Assembly (NCBI GenBank): GCA_028023455.1 | Contig: JAQFVV010012477.1 | Location: 3,187,865-3,251,864 of the forward strand | Direction: 5' to 3' | From: Epiperipatus broadwayi | Lineage: Eukaryota; Onychophora; Udeonychophora; Euonychophora; Peripatidae | DNA: 64,000 nucleotides | Part shown: piece by piece, positions 22,821 through 34,531 of the stretch | Layout of the letters: each line of letters starts with the position of its first letter | Position numbering within the stretch: the stretch's first letter is position 1 | Notes under the pieces: generated by a model | Database searches by the model: none | What the model was told of the DNA's origin: nothing | Seen by the model: the letters and a program-made list of their open reading frames with translations, nothing else | Program-made: the position numbers and the translations under genes

Positions 22821-23084
22821 ATGGATAAATGATAATTAATTCAGGATTAAATTACAAAACAATAAATATTTTTGTTTGCTTCTTAACTTTATATATTTTT
22901 TGTTATTATTCTTTATATTAATAATATTTTATTTTATTAATTAAATTGTATTTCCCGAGTATTTGTAGTTAAATTATTACATTATACTACTTTAATATAA
23001 ACTTTGAGAGTCTCAATATATTTTTGTTCATGTGTATTAAAATAGTAACTAGCCAAAATATTTAATAAAACATTTTTTTGTATA

Positions 23085-24447
23085 TACCTGGGTCTCGTTT
23101 TATGCGGATTTATTTAATGCGATTTTGAAGTTATGCAATTTATGTTTCTTTTTAATATCTTTGTATGTGGTTTTCTTTTGTGTGATAAAAGTTATTAAAT
23201 CAGAAACTGAGCTCAGATAATGTGCTATTACTTTAAATATTATAAATTTCATGCACTCACATGTCATATTTAAAGTAATAGTGCATTATCAGAGTTTGAC
23301 TTCTCTCTAATAATTTCAATATTTTCAGCACTTTATAATAGTACTGTAGTAAATTTTATGCAATAAAAAAGTTCATAATTCACTTAAAATCAGGATTTCC
23401 CCATTTTATATACACACATTAAATTTTACAAGATTATAATGTAAATCTGTTCAAACATTATAGATGTCTATACTATGCATGTTGTTTTTGCATTTTAAAT
23501 CACATTCTATTTTTGCTTTTTAAAAAAAGAGTACATAATCAATTAATCATTTAGTGTCCACAAGTTTATTTTTAAAAGGTGAGTAATAGGGGTGGGCACA
23601 ATTAAATTTGACAATTAAATTCTGATTTTTAATTATACTGTAATTAACAATTTAAAAATTACGGAATGTGATCTGAAATTAATGTGATGAAAAATAATGA
23701 AATTTGATTTTTAAACAGAATTGAAAATTAAAAAATTAAAGACAAAAATATGAATTTAATTTTTAATTATTAATTTTAATTAAATTTTGTTCAACATTGG
23801 TGAGTCAGTGTCTTTTTATTATCATAAGTCTAAGTTCTTATTTTTTATTTTAAACCTTTAGTTAACGGAGAGGAAAAACACCCAAGAAAATGAATTTCTT
23901 TGGAAACAAACATTTCAATTTTAGATCGCTTAATGAAATCAGAAGGATCAACAGTGATTGGAAGACATTTTGTTTAGGTGAGCCTATGATAAGAGCAATT
24001 AAAAAATGAAGTTGGCACTAGTTGTATTTCTTCTTGTGACAAATCTGATGTCTTACTAGTTTAGAAACAAACTTACTTATCATCAAATAGCAATAATGAT
24101 TAAAATACTGTACATGTATGAAAAAATGAAAAATACCATAAATTATGCATAAAAATATATTGTTTTGAATAAAATTAAAAACTGTAGTTAATAAATAAGT
24201 AAAAAAAGTTTGACTTGTATCAATTTTTTTCAAATTTGAAATTTTTTATTATTCATATTTTCTTTTCTTATTTTTTTAATGTGAATTTTAAAGTAATTTT
24301 ATATTGTTTGCTTTGCTTTTATGCGATTTTTGAAAATTACAGTATCTGTCCCCCATTTTTCAAGGTAAGTTAAGTCTATTTTTGTGTGATTTCTTTTGTG
24401 CGCATTTTCTGAGGAACCTATCTACCGCATAAAACAAGACCTAGGTG
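23085..24447. mobile_element. Non-autonomous pogo/Tigger-like DNA transposon
   Basis: The left end TACCTGGGTCTCGTTTTATG matches the complement of the right end (CACCTAGGTCTTGTTTTATG), each flanked by TA (23083-23084 and 24448-24449). Sub-terminal TTATGCGATTTT repeats and AGGAACCTATCTACCGCATA near the right end resemble Tigger/pogo termini as I know them. No transposase ORF of useful length is present across 1.36 kb, so it would need help in trans. It contains an internal inverted repeat around 23212-23297 (CAGATAATGTGCTATTACTT). Confidence 0.8.
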
Positions 24448-24449
24448 TA

Positions 24450-24910
24450 TTTTAATTATTTTAATATTTAACAGTTTAAACGGAGTCTCAATAAGTTTTT
24501 TTTATCATAGATAAATATTATATTTAGTGCTCTTAAATGTGTAGTTGATTCAATACTTATTAACTAATTTATTTATACTACTATATGTAGGTGGTATAAC
24601 TTGTTGCCTAAAAATAATTAATCTGGAAATAGTTTATCAGTTTCATTTTGGTATATGTTGAATAAACAATTAGTAAAGTTAAGTTAATGCTTTGTATTCA
24701 CTATCCTGTTAAGTTATAATAATTATTTATCCTATTTTGACATCCAAAGTATTAGGCAAGTCCTCTGATTATATATTTTATTTTATACTATTATAATTTG
24801 GTATCCAGACTAATGACCTACCATGTAAATAATTTATTCCATTACAATTTGCTATTCCAACTGTACCTGATAAAGTCATTTATTTATATAATCAGTTTTA
24901 TACAAAAATT
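24450..24910. other. AT-rich spacer
   Basis: Nothing identified between the pogo-like element and the RTE fragment. Confidence 0.5.
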
Positions 24911-24917
24911 TTACCAA

Positions 24918-25619
24918 GATAATTACAACTCGTCTACAGAGATCATTGGATTTCCACCAACTAAGAGAACAAGCTGAATTTAAATGTGGTTTTAGTACAA
25001 TAGATCATATCCAAGTATTGGGAGAAGTTATAGAAAGGACAAATAAATAGGAGTTGCCATTATGCTTTGGATTTGTAGATTATGAAAAGGCATTTGATTC
25101 TATAAACATTTCTGCAGTGGTTAAAGCTTTAGCTCCTCAAGCTATAGATCCAGGATATTATCATATTTTAAAGAATACTTATAAAAATGCAACAGCAACA
25201 ATTACATTACATAATGATACTGGGAAAGTCAACATTGAGAAGGGTGTAAGACAGGGTGACTCCAAAACTCCAAAGCTTTTTACAGCAGTGCTGCAAGAAG
25301 TATTTTGTGGATTAAAATGGGAGGCTAAAGGAGTGAAAGTAAATGGAGATTATTTAAGTCATTTAGATTTTGCAGATGATGTAGTTGTTTTTGCAAATAA
25401 TGCTTTAGAACTGCAGGAAATGTTGCAGGAGTTATCAGATGAAAGTAGGAAAGTAGGACTAAAGATAAATGTTAAAAAGACTACAGTAATGTTTAATGGG
25501 TTTGCTCAAAATATAAAAATAAAGATTGATTATGATGAGTTAGAAAAAGTTAACAGTTACAAATACATTGGTCAGATTATTAATACAGATAGAAACATAA
25601 TGGAGAAATTAATCATATA
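24918..25619 (+). pseudogene. RTE reverse transcriptase, N-truncated with one stop
   Basis: The frame starts upstream of the first usable start: ITTRLQRSLDFHQLREQAEF, CGFSTIDHIQVLGEVIERTNK, then a TAG at 25048-25050, then LPLCFGFVDYEKAFDSI (block 3, first catalytic Asp), KGVRQGDSKTPKLFTAVL (block 4), HLDFADDVVVFANN (FADD, catalytic Asp pair intact) and GLKINVKKTTVMF (block 6). It ends at 25619 after a frameshift or deletion. An alternative frame continues INHIIKLSWSAFGR, the expected next motif of RTE proteins. Function in life: target-primed reverse transcription of LINE RNA and possibly SINE RNA. This copy cannot be active. Confidence 0.9.
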
Positions 25620-25635
25620 ATTAAACTTAGTTGGA

Positions 25636-26082
25636 GTGCATTTGGAAGATAGGAAATATGTCTATGTGTTCCTAGTTCCGTATGGATCTGAGACTTGGAC
25701 ACTTAATAGAAAAGCAATACAGAGACTTCAGATCACTCAAAGAAGTATGGAGAGATGTATGTTGGGAGTAACAAGAAGAGATCTAAAACACAATATATGG
25801 GTAAGAGAACAAACAGGTGTTATTAACCTCATTGAAAAAACTAAAAGACTGAATTGGAGTTGGGCTGGACATATTATTAGAAGGGATGATAATAGATGGA
25901 CAATTGAAATCTTAAACTGGAGTCCAAGAGATTGTAAAAGACCCAAAAAGAGACCACATGTGAGATGGATGGATGAAATAAGAAAGTGTGCAGGGGTGAT
26001 GTGGAGAAGAGAAGCTAAAGATCGGAAAAGATGGATTGAACTTGGAGAGACTTTCATCCTGCAGTGGATTGATAATGGTTGA
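25636..26082 (+). pseudogene. RTE ORF C-terminal domain
   Basis: The 148-residue frame contains VPYGSETWTLNRKAIQRLQ, QRSMERCMLGVTRRD and HIIRRDDNRWTIEILNW, then KRPHVRWMDEIRK and RKRWIELGETF. This is the standard RTE C-terminal arrangement (YGSETWTL ... GHxxR ... RPxxRW). It is out of frame with the RT and lacks the ~20-residue segment before VPYGSETW. The stop at 26080-26082 is just before the GAT tail. Confidence 0.9.
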
Positions 26083-26099
26083 TGATGATGATGATGACT

Positions 26100-26709
26100 G
26101 TTACAATTTTCTTATTGTTATTTTATAATGTTACAATATATTGTAATGATTAAACAACTCAATCCTTAAGTCAGTTATAGTATAGCAAAAAAAAGGGGGA
26201 AGACGGATTAAATAAATAAAAAGTTTAGGAATTACTTCAATATTTTTTTAATTATCTTTTTTAAAAAAATAATTGCCTTATAATCATTTATGCATACATC
26301 TAATTTAATTGATACGTACATCAGTTTTTGTTGTTGTTATTATTACTAGTGACACATTTATAGTTGATATTTTGTTTAAGATTGTTGAGAATCCAATATT
26401 TATAATAAAAAAGAGGAAGAGATGGAATGAAATATATATATTATGAGCAATATTAATAACAAAATTAGATAAATGTGTGTGTATGAATTTTTTTCGAAAA
26501 AAAAGAGAAAATAAACTTATAATTTATATTTATACATTTTTAAACACATTTTTGTTATTTTAAAATTATCTGCATTTTTTTTAATATTTAGTGCCATCTA
26601 TTGGACGCTATAAAATTAAAAAAAATTGAAAAAGAATTATCATTAAATATGTATTTGAATCTAATGGATAACAATTAATGTTTGGTCTTAAACTTTATAT
26701 TATTTTGAA
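26100..26709. other. AT-rich spacer
   Basis: Nothing identified. Confidence 0.5.
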
Positions 26710-27339
26710 TTACTTTCCAATCTTTCAATGAAATAACATCTACCATTGTTAGGGTTAAGTTTTTTTTAAAAATAACTATTAGATCTCATTCATGTGAGGT
26801 AGAGAGTGAATTGAGCCTGAAGTAGTTGAGCATTCAGAATTTGTGTATTACCAACATGTTTATTGTCTTCAGTTTCATCACTTCAAGTTTAAAAGAAAAA
26901 GATAAAATGGGGTCTTCACAAGAATATGTTGTGCTTCATCAGCTTTATTTAAACCAGTTGATCTTTGTACTATTTCAATAGACTCTCTCATGGTGCCAAA
27001 ATTGGTAAAATATGATTTGTGAATCATGAAGACTATTTAAAAAACCAACTGATTTAAATAAAGCTGATAAAACCCAATCTATCCTGGTCTAGTGAAAACC
27101 CCTTATTTTATTTTATTTCTTCTAATATAAACTTGAACTTAATTAATGGTGAAACTGAAGAAAGTAAACATTTTGCTAATCTGCATATTCTAAATGTTCA
27201 ACTACTTCATACTCAGTCCCATTGTTTACTTCACACTCAACCTCATTATTATTTGAGATCTATTTTTAAAAAAAAAAAAACAACAAAAACTTAACCTTGA
27301 CAATGATGGATGCTATTTCATCAAAATGTTGGAAAGTAA
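26710..27339. mobile_element. Fold-back element with ~300 bp inverted arms
   Basis: The left arm starting TTACTTTCCAA at 26710 reappears inverted and ends TTGGAAAGTAA at 27339. Matching landmarks along the arms include ATTGT-AGGGTTAAG against CTTAACCTTGACAAT, GTAGTTGAGCATT against AATGTTCAACTAC, and CAGCTTTATTTAAACCAGTTG against CAACTGATTTAAATAAAGCTG. The centre lies near 27020. Arms are about 80% similar by eye. No ORF. It resembles an old MITE or foldback transposon; class unknown. No hammerhead core is complete in it. Confidence 0.75.
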
Positions 27340-29739
27340 TACAAGGGTTAACCCAAAAGACTACTTAATATATATATGTACACACCTATGTCTGCGTTTG
27401 ATTTGAGGTTCATTGTGAAAAATACTACTTGCATCTATCACATGACACCTGTTTAAATTTTTTCTGATTTTGCAAGCATGTATTTTTTTTTCACTATCTT
27501 TATGCCAGTTAGTGTATGCTTTAATAAGTAATATGCAGCAGATAATACTGCTTAATAAATATTGGGTCTGTGTTATTTTATCCAATATCAGCAGAATATG
27601 TGTTAACTTTTGCTTTTCATCAGTGAAATGCTTTGGAATTTGATCAGTGTTACCGTGTCTTTAATAACAAGTACATACTACTTCTACCAGTAATCATTTA
27701 TTTCTTTGTAATACTATCTAATGATCATCCCAAACTGAAAAAATCATAAATGTTTTCAGTCTTAGTCAACTTTCTTGCATTGTCATAAAGATATGAATTT
27801 TGTTCAATTTCTATATATTATAGTGTCATTAGTTTTTTTAATTATTTGAGGCATTTATATCCTGTCACCAGGTTTTGATATTATTAGCATTTATATTTTT
27901 TCACCACCTCCAGTATCTAAGACTTAATAAATATTACAAAAAGTGATATAATATGTCATAAAAAATGCTTCTGCTAAAACAACAATATGTAAGCTGAAGT
28001 CATGTAAAATTTTTTTAACTTTTTATTAGTTTATATCAAATTTTGGCCACAGGATAGAAATGCAAATAGTCATTAAAATTTATGGATACTATAATTTATT
28101 GAGTTAATATCAAATCTATATTAGTATACAAACAAATTAGCTAATATTGACAACACATGGCTTGATAGTAGAACTGATGGCTTCGAAAAGAAGACAGCAT
28201 TAAGGTCCAGATTCTCTGATTCAAACTAAAAAATTTTTATTAATGAAAACCATGAATTTAAAACTTAAAATATTGAATAGGGAAGCAGAGGATAATATTA
28301 AGCAATGCCATCTGTTATCTATTATTTTCTAAAACTTGGTGGTGAAAGAAAAATAATATTACTTATCTGACTTGTCATACATTAGTCTTTAATATATTCT
28401 GAGCAATTTGGTAAAGAGACTGGTGTTTATATGTGCGTTAAAGTGTTGTATTGACAAGTTAGTTTTATATTAAATAAAAAGTAAATTATATACAATTTGA
28501 ATGGTAAATGTATAATAAAAAATAAATTGCCAAAACATGCTTTCAATTACTAACTCTAATTCTTTTCAACCGCTTATTATCTTAAAATGAACATATCTAT
28601 TTTTTATTAATCAAATATTATAAGTAAATTGAAGCTAAATTAGTGAAATTTAATTTTCATATATGTGGTCTTTTATTTGAATAATGTCATCGAGTATATT
28701 TTAAAAATTAATTTTGAACATAAAAATTAAAAAAAATGTTACTTATACGTTTAACGAAATAAAAAAAACAACAAAGCTTACTTTTTAATATAATTTGTAT
28801 CTTTTCTTCTCTACTGATATAAGTTTTAATTTTGAATAATTATGAAATAAGTATAAAAGTAAGTACACTTTCTATTTATTACTCTCCTACAATAAGTATA
28901 ATAAATTAACACATTGATATATGCATTGCATTTGATTTTCAAATAAATTTTTGATTATATTATTGAAAAAAAAAGTTGTTTTATTATATAATATCACTCT
29001 TTAACTTTTGCATTTTGCATTCTAGACTTTAATTCCACAAACAAAATTAGTCTAAAAAATAGAATATTAACTTTGCAAATAAACAAAACAATTTATAAAA
29101 CAAAGAAAAGTGAAGTAAAATATCAATAACAAAAGACTTTGTTTTAGCCTGGAGGATTTAAAGTTGTTTAAAAATAAACAAATAATGATTATTGCAAAAT
29201 TTAAATTTTTTGAGTGCATTTTTCTAAAGCATGACTTCATATAATCAAAACACTCTTTAAAAAATTACAACTAGTCATAAAAAAATCAATGATGTATTAA
29301 AACAACAGTTTTGATAACTATTGACAGGAGATAGGTTTATTTTTTTAATCTATGATGTCAATAAAGTTTTATTTGCATAATTTATTCTAAAAAGTTACAA
29401 AAGTTTAATAAATTACAATATAAGTAGCACTTATACATAAAAAATGATAATTTAATATTCTTTTAAAAAATAAATAATAATAACAAGTTATATAAATTTA
29501 TTATTTTGTTTTCAAATTGTAAACAACAGACAATCTAGCACAATCCTGCTAGCATTTCTTCATATTTGTTCAATGTGAACATGAATTATCTTCAATTTTT
29601 ATTGTTTGAAAATACTATTTTTATTTTGAAAATTTTTAGCTAAGATTGATCTTGCTATCATGTTATTAAAATTAAAATTTCATAAAAACTAATATTTGGG
29701 TTCAAATTTCTTCTCCTAGAAGTTGAAAATGAATCCTAG
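27340..29739. other. AT-rich DNA, nothing identified
   Basis: No coding or repeat signal beyond short homopolymers. The frame at 27361-27585 is unremarkable. Confidence 0.5.
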
Positions 29740-30480
29740 ACATTAAACCTTTCAACGATTATTATTTAATTGGCCAAATGAGTTAAAAATCAAAACTTTT
29801 AATTGGCCAACTCACAACTTTAACAAAATCTATTGTTAAAATAGATTCACTTTTAATAATATAAATACGTTAGTTTCGTTTGTAAAAAGTATATTACTAA
29901 ATTGTCAGATTACAAAAGTAAACGAAAGTCTTTTCAAAAATAAAATTTGATTTATAATTTAAAAAATATTCAATTGCGTTGAAATAAAAGTAACCGCTAT
30001 TCAACCAACCAAAAACGATTGTGTCAGCAATCTTTTTTTTCACTTTAACGTTAAGATAAATATGTAGCAATAAATAAATAATTCTTGGTAATATCTTAAC
30101 AATTTTTCTAAAATAATTTGATTTTTAGTATTATTTTATCAATAATAATTTGTAATTCAATTCAAATATTGTTTAAAATGTTGTAAACATTCGTTTATCA
30201 TTTTCGTAATAAAAATCAAAATGAACGTAACTTCTTACTTTTTGGCAGCAATTTCCCTTTTTGACAGAAGTTGTACAGCCAATAAGATTCAAGAAAAGGT
30301 GGTGAGGAGGTGGTGCTTTGGTTTTGTTTGACATATATGGTCATTTTTATTGATTTTTTACTTGTAAAATAATTCTGAAGAGGGCACCATCTTACAGAAC
30401 TTTTGATTTTCTTTCGAATGATGTATAATATGTATACGTGATAAAAAGTAGCCGATTTAGAGTGACAACAAATCTTCTCA
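29740..30480. repeat. Interspersed repeat E, copy 2 (uninterrupted)
   Basis: It matches 11600-12413 and 14042-14170 in order. At 30348-30360 it carries one copy of the 13-mer TATTGATTTTTTA followed directly by CTTGTAAAATAATTC, so it represents the empty target of the family A insertion at 12414-14041. It also has GTAGCCGATTTAGAGTGAC, comparable to GGCTGAGTTAGAGCAATC in copy 1. Confidence 0.75.
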
Positions 30481-30978
30481 TTTTTTGACAAGTCAAGCAG
30501 TTTAAAGATTAATAGCAGTTGCTGGTTATGGATGCATGGATGCAAAATTTTCAGGATTATAAGCAAAATATTTAAATTAAAACTTTTTTCAAATTATAAA
30601 AACTAACCTCAAAATAAAAATACTTTAAAAAGTATGAATGCTTAATATTTTAAATTCATTATGCATATTGAGTTCTGCAATTTAATTTTTAAACTAGATT
30701 TTTTTATTTTGCTGATACTTCTGCTATCTGTTAATAAAAGTGAAAACTAAATATATATTCTTATCAAATATTTAATATAAGGTTGCAATACAAATACTCT
30801 AATGCAGACCATTCAAATCATGCAAGTCCAGTGTTTTAACCAAAAATGACACTCTGAAGTTAAATAAAACTTAGAAGTTAATTTGCATAATGCATTATTT
30901 CATATTAGCCTTACCTATTAAATAAATTATTTTTAAATAAAAATAGATTCTAATTTTATTTGTTTATTTATTTATTTT
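30481..30978. other. AT-rich spacer
   Basis: Nothing identified. Confidence 0.5.
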
Positions 30979-30992
30979 TGTTGTTGTTGTTG

Positions 30993-31090
<98 letters not shown>
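30979..31090. repeat. (TTG)n(TTA)n microsatellite
   Basis: TTG triplets pass into about 90 bp of ATT/TTA triplets. The poly-Leu frame over it is an artefact. Confidence 0.97.
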
Positions 31091-31091
<1 letters not shown>

Positions 31092-31268
31092 TTTTTACAT
31101 GCAAAATTGTTACTCTATATTGAACACAAGATATCTCTTATATTTTAATTAATGATTAAGCAAAGATGTTGGTCCATTATTTGTTTTAACTATTTTAACT
31201 ATATATACATATCATACAAATATAATGTCTATTAATTAAAAACTATTATAATAATACTAATAAAAGTA

Positions 31269-31455
31269 ATTAATATAATGGTAATAACTACTATATATAT
31301 ATATATCGCCTTTCAATCCACAAAGTTTTTTTGGTTAATTCCTTAACTTTCCTCAACTACTGTTACATTTAATGGCAGTTGAAGAGAGTTAAGTAATTAA
31401 TGGAAAGTACTTTTGCAGATTTGAAAGGCTGTATATAATAGTTATTACCATTAAT
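31269..31455. repeat. Imperfect ~187 bp hairpin, possible MITE
   Basis: ATGGTAATAACTA near 31279 mirrors TAGTTATTACCATTAAT at 31439-31455, and CCTTTCAATCCACAAAG mirrors TTTGCAGATTTGAAAGG, then CTTAACTTTCCTCAACTACTG mirrors GGCAGTTGAAGAGAGTTAAG. The loop is near 31365. No ORF and no obvious target duplication. Confidence 0.65.
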
Positions 31456-32400
31456 GAGATTGGAAGAGAAAAAAAGGGTGAGAGAGAGAAATATATTAAA
31501 TATGTATAAATATATGTTATATATATATATATTATTTTAGAAAAATCATAGTCAGATGACAATAGGTAGTGACCAATGAAAATAGTAAAGTGTAAATGTT
31601 TTTTATATCAAACTATCTGCTCAAATTGAAAAAAAATTTCATGTTTTTAATCTTAGTCAAATATGTTTTTCAGTTGTATAGATCAGACTGTGATTTTATA
31701 TATATATTCATATATTTAAAATATTTCAACAATAATATCTATTAAGATTTATTCATTTGTAATATTGAAACAGTCAGCTTTGTCAATCCTACTGTTTCAC
31801 CTACTATATTCTATAGTAGTATTTCTATATATGTCACTATCACCAAATCCTTGTATATCATGTTAATATATTAAAAACAGGTAAATTTAAATCTAAATGT
31901 ATTAATCATGTATGTGTGCATATATCTTGACATATAGTATGAAAATTGCATCTATATATGTAAATCTCCATAAATATGCACATATATATTTCTGGTAATA
32001 AATAAATGGAAAATGTGTTGCATGTGTAACAAGAGACTACATATATGCAGGAATGAATAATGTTAACAGGATTAAAACATTAAAATTTCTTTACTTAAAA
32101 TATTTATTCTAGAAAGTAATATTTGAAATTATTATATAATTCTGCATATATCGCTAAATTAAATGATCGAGTTACATATATAACAAAATGTTTTTCATCT
32201 TTTAGATTTGTTTTTCTAGAAAGGATGACTTCATAAAATTTAATCCTTCTCGCTGTAAAATGACCTAGTTCCAATTTAAGGGTAAAATTAGATTCAAAAA
32301 TAGAAATATGAATAAATTATCATGAGTGACCGTGGCTAAAACTGACCTAAAAGAAAAACAATCACAGCAGGATTCTGCGATTTTTTTAGAAGCAGCGAGA
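31456..32400. other. AT-rich spacer with TA runs
   Basis: Nothing identified. Confidence 0.5.
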
Positions 32401-32454
32401 AAGCTGGAAAAGCGAATCTAAAAATAATGTAATAAAGGAGAGGGGGTGAGCTAA

Positions 32455-32490
32455 TATATAAGCCTTGACATCCATCTTTAAGGCAGTCGG
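32455..32490 (+). promoter_or_regulatory. Candidate RNA polymerase II core promoter (TATA + Inr-like)
   Basis: TATATAAG starts at 32455, and GGCAGTCGGACA places an initiator-like A at 32485, exactly 30 bases downstream. The surrounding 32.2-32.75 kb block is less AT-rich than its flanks. It could be a retroelement LTR promoter or a host promoter. I found no ORF and no duplicate LTR nearby. Confidence 0.35.
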
Positions 32491-32759
32491 ACATTATTTT
32501 CAGTAAAAGTTCTTGTAAAATTTGTGATGATGATGAAGTTGGGGTAGAAGGTTAATTTCTTTGCCTTCTGGACCTTGGTAAAAGCTACCTGATGTGGGAA
32601 GTAATGCAGTGAGAGCCACCACTACCTAAAAGAAGTCCCTCGATGATGAAGCAGCTTTCCAGCAGAAAGAAGATAATGGTGAACAAACTCCTTAAATTTT
32701 AAAGTCTTTCAACTAAAGTCCACTAATTCTTATATGCTAGCTTAATCTAAAATATATGG

Positions 32760-34530
32760 CCATAATAATAGTGTAATTTAAACTCAGCTCTTAAATGTAA
32801 TTTTATTTTATTTTGATCCTAAAATCTTGCCTGATTTATTATGATTTATTCTGATTTATTTTGATTGATTGTCTTTATTTCCTGATTTGTTAGCTCATTT
32901 ATTGATTATCTGATTTATTAATTGATTTATTAACTGAGTTATGATTTCTTACCTGAGTTATTATTTGCGTTAATAATACATTTGATTTGTTAATCTGATT
33001 TCTTTATGTATTGGTTTACTTACTGAACTTATTTGTTGATTTATTTATGATTGATTTAGTTTTACATATTTATCTTATTCCGAGTTATTAAAAGTTATTT
33101 AGTCTTAACTTGCTTAAGTCAATTGGTTTTAAATGTTTTAGTATAACTTTTATTGCGTATAATTCAAAATGATCTATTTTAAAATAATAGTTAAGTTTCT
33201 AAGTTATTTTGTATATTTTGGGTAATGATAATATTTTCCCCAGTTAATTCTCTTAAACAACTTAAAATTATCCTAAACTGAATCAATCAAATCTCAGCTA
33301 ATGTCATATAAGTTCCATTTTAAACTAGGCTAAAACAAAGCCAAATTTCAGATTTCACTTATGTGAAATCTTATTTTAAATCTTACATTTCTTTTAGTTA
33401 AATCTATGCCAAATCTTATTATTTTCATTATGTATTTGTTTATGCTATATGTATTCAAAATGGAGTTTTACTCATAGTTAAATCATTAGTGAGAATGAAT
33501 TATATATTCTCATGCATATATATGTAATCTCGCGTATATTAATGCACAAACTGAAACTCTGTTTTGAAAAGGATAAAATGTCTTATTTAAGATATAATTA
33601 CAAGCTTACAGCTATTCTAAGATAGATTTGCTTTAAATATAATATTTAAGTAATATTCAGTTGAAGTGATAAAATACAGTATAAATCTATAACTCTATAT
33701 CGTAATTTTCCATAATATGCTGTAATCCTCCCTAGAAGCATAAATATCTATATAGATAGCTTTATAAATTGGATTCCTAAGCTTTCCTTAATAGCATAAT
33801 TATAGATGCTATATAATGAACTGATCAACGGTAGTTTCATGAAGGAAACTATTGTTTAGCATCTTAATTTTACTATATAATAATGTAGTCAGCAGTGCGA
33901 ATGTGTCCTTAAAAATGTTATGGCATATTTACTTGTTGTTGTATTCTTTAATGGGCATACATGTTAAGGCTACACCATTACTCTTAGTTTGGGCAACTAT
34001 CTCCTCCAGATGTCGGTCCGGTTTGCACCACCCCATTCTGCATCCTCAGAAATGGAGCATGAGACTCCCCATTTAATTAGTTGTTCGATCATCTGGACTA
34101 AAATGTCTTTTATTTCCACAGCAATGAGTACAGTAAAAGGAAACCAGTACTTGGTACAAATCCCATGAAAAAGGCACACATCCGAGATGCAGGGACTCAG
34201 AATTGTATATTTTCTATACACCCTGGTATCTGAAGTCTGACTGCCAATCATCAGTTCATCCCACCATAGTAATTGTATTTTTCAGTTTTGATCTGAGTTT
34301 GAATCTAATTTAATAGGCATATTAGCTATATAGAGAATATATTGATTATTCGTGCTTAATAAAATATTATGTTCTTTATAAATGTTTATAATCACTTCTA
34401 CTAGCTCTAAAGCAAATCTAGATCCTGTTATATAGCATAAACTAGGCATAGATAGTCATGAGCAAATTAACTAAGTTATAAGGTAATATTAAGGCTCATG
34501 AAAATGTAACTTCCAATGTATAATTTCTTC
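32760..34530. other. AT-rich DNA with a few short frames
   Basis: TTGATTTATT-type degenerate repeats occur around 32830-33080. A less AT-rich patch lies at 33960-34260 with short frames on both strands and no recognised domain. Confidence 0.4.
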
Positions 34531-34531
34531 T

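Larger units (their letters stand above)
24914..26095 (+). mobile_element. RTE-clade LINE, 5'-truncated
   Basis: The element begins inside the RT fingers, is open through most of the palm, has lost a segment between RT and C-terminal domain, and ends CAGTGGATTGATAATGG followed by GATGATGATGATGATGA. This end is characteristic of RTE-type elements. The coding region is better preserved than in the LINE at 5.4-11.3 kb, so this copy looks younger. Confidence 0.9.

Noticed and set aside
23585-23810. Nested hAT element starting AGGGGTGGGCAC
   Set aside because: The right end does not provide a matching inverted terminus.
25737-26057. Minus-strand 106-codon ORF
   Set aside because: Antisense shadow of the RTE C-terminal domain.
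26925-26960. Hammerhead in the 26.7-27.3 kb fold-back
   Set aside because: GCTGATGA is present in one arm only, without GAAA or a paired stem I.
28160-28195. CTGATGGCTTCGAAAAG as a minimal hammerhead
   Set aside because: Core base changed, no stem II of normal length and no stem I pairing.
30216-30566. 116-codon minus-strand ORF
   Set aside because: Lies in repeat E, whose other copy has no matching frame; no domain.
30960-31148. Poly-Leu ORF
   Set aside because: TTA microsatellite.
34225-34260. CTGATGA on the minus strand as another hammerhead
   Set aside because: No GAAA at stem II distance and no stem I partner.
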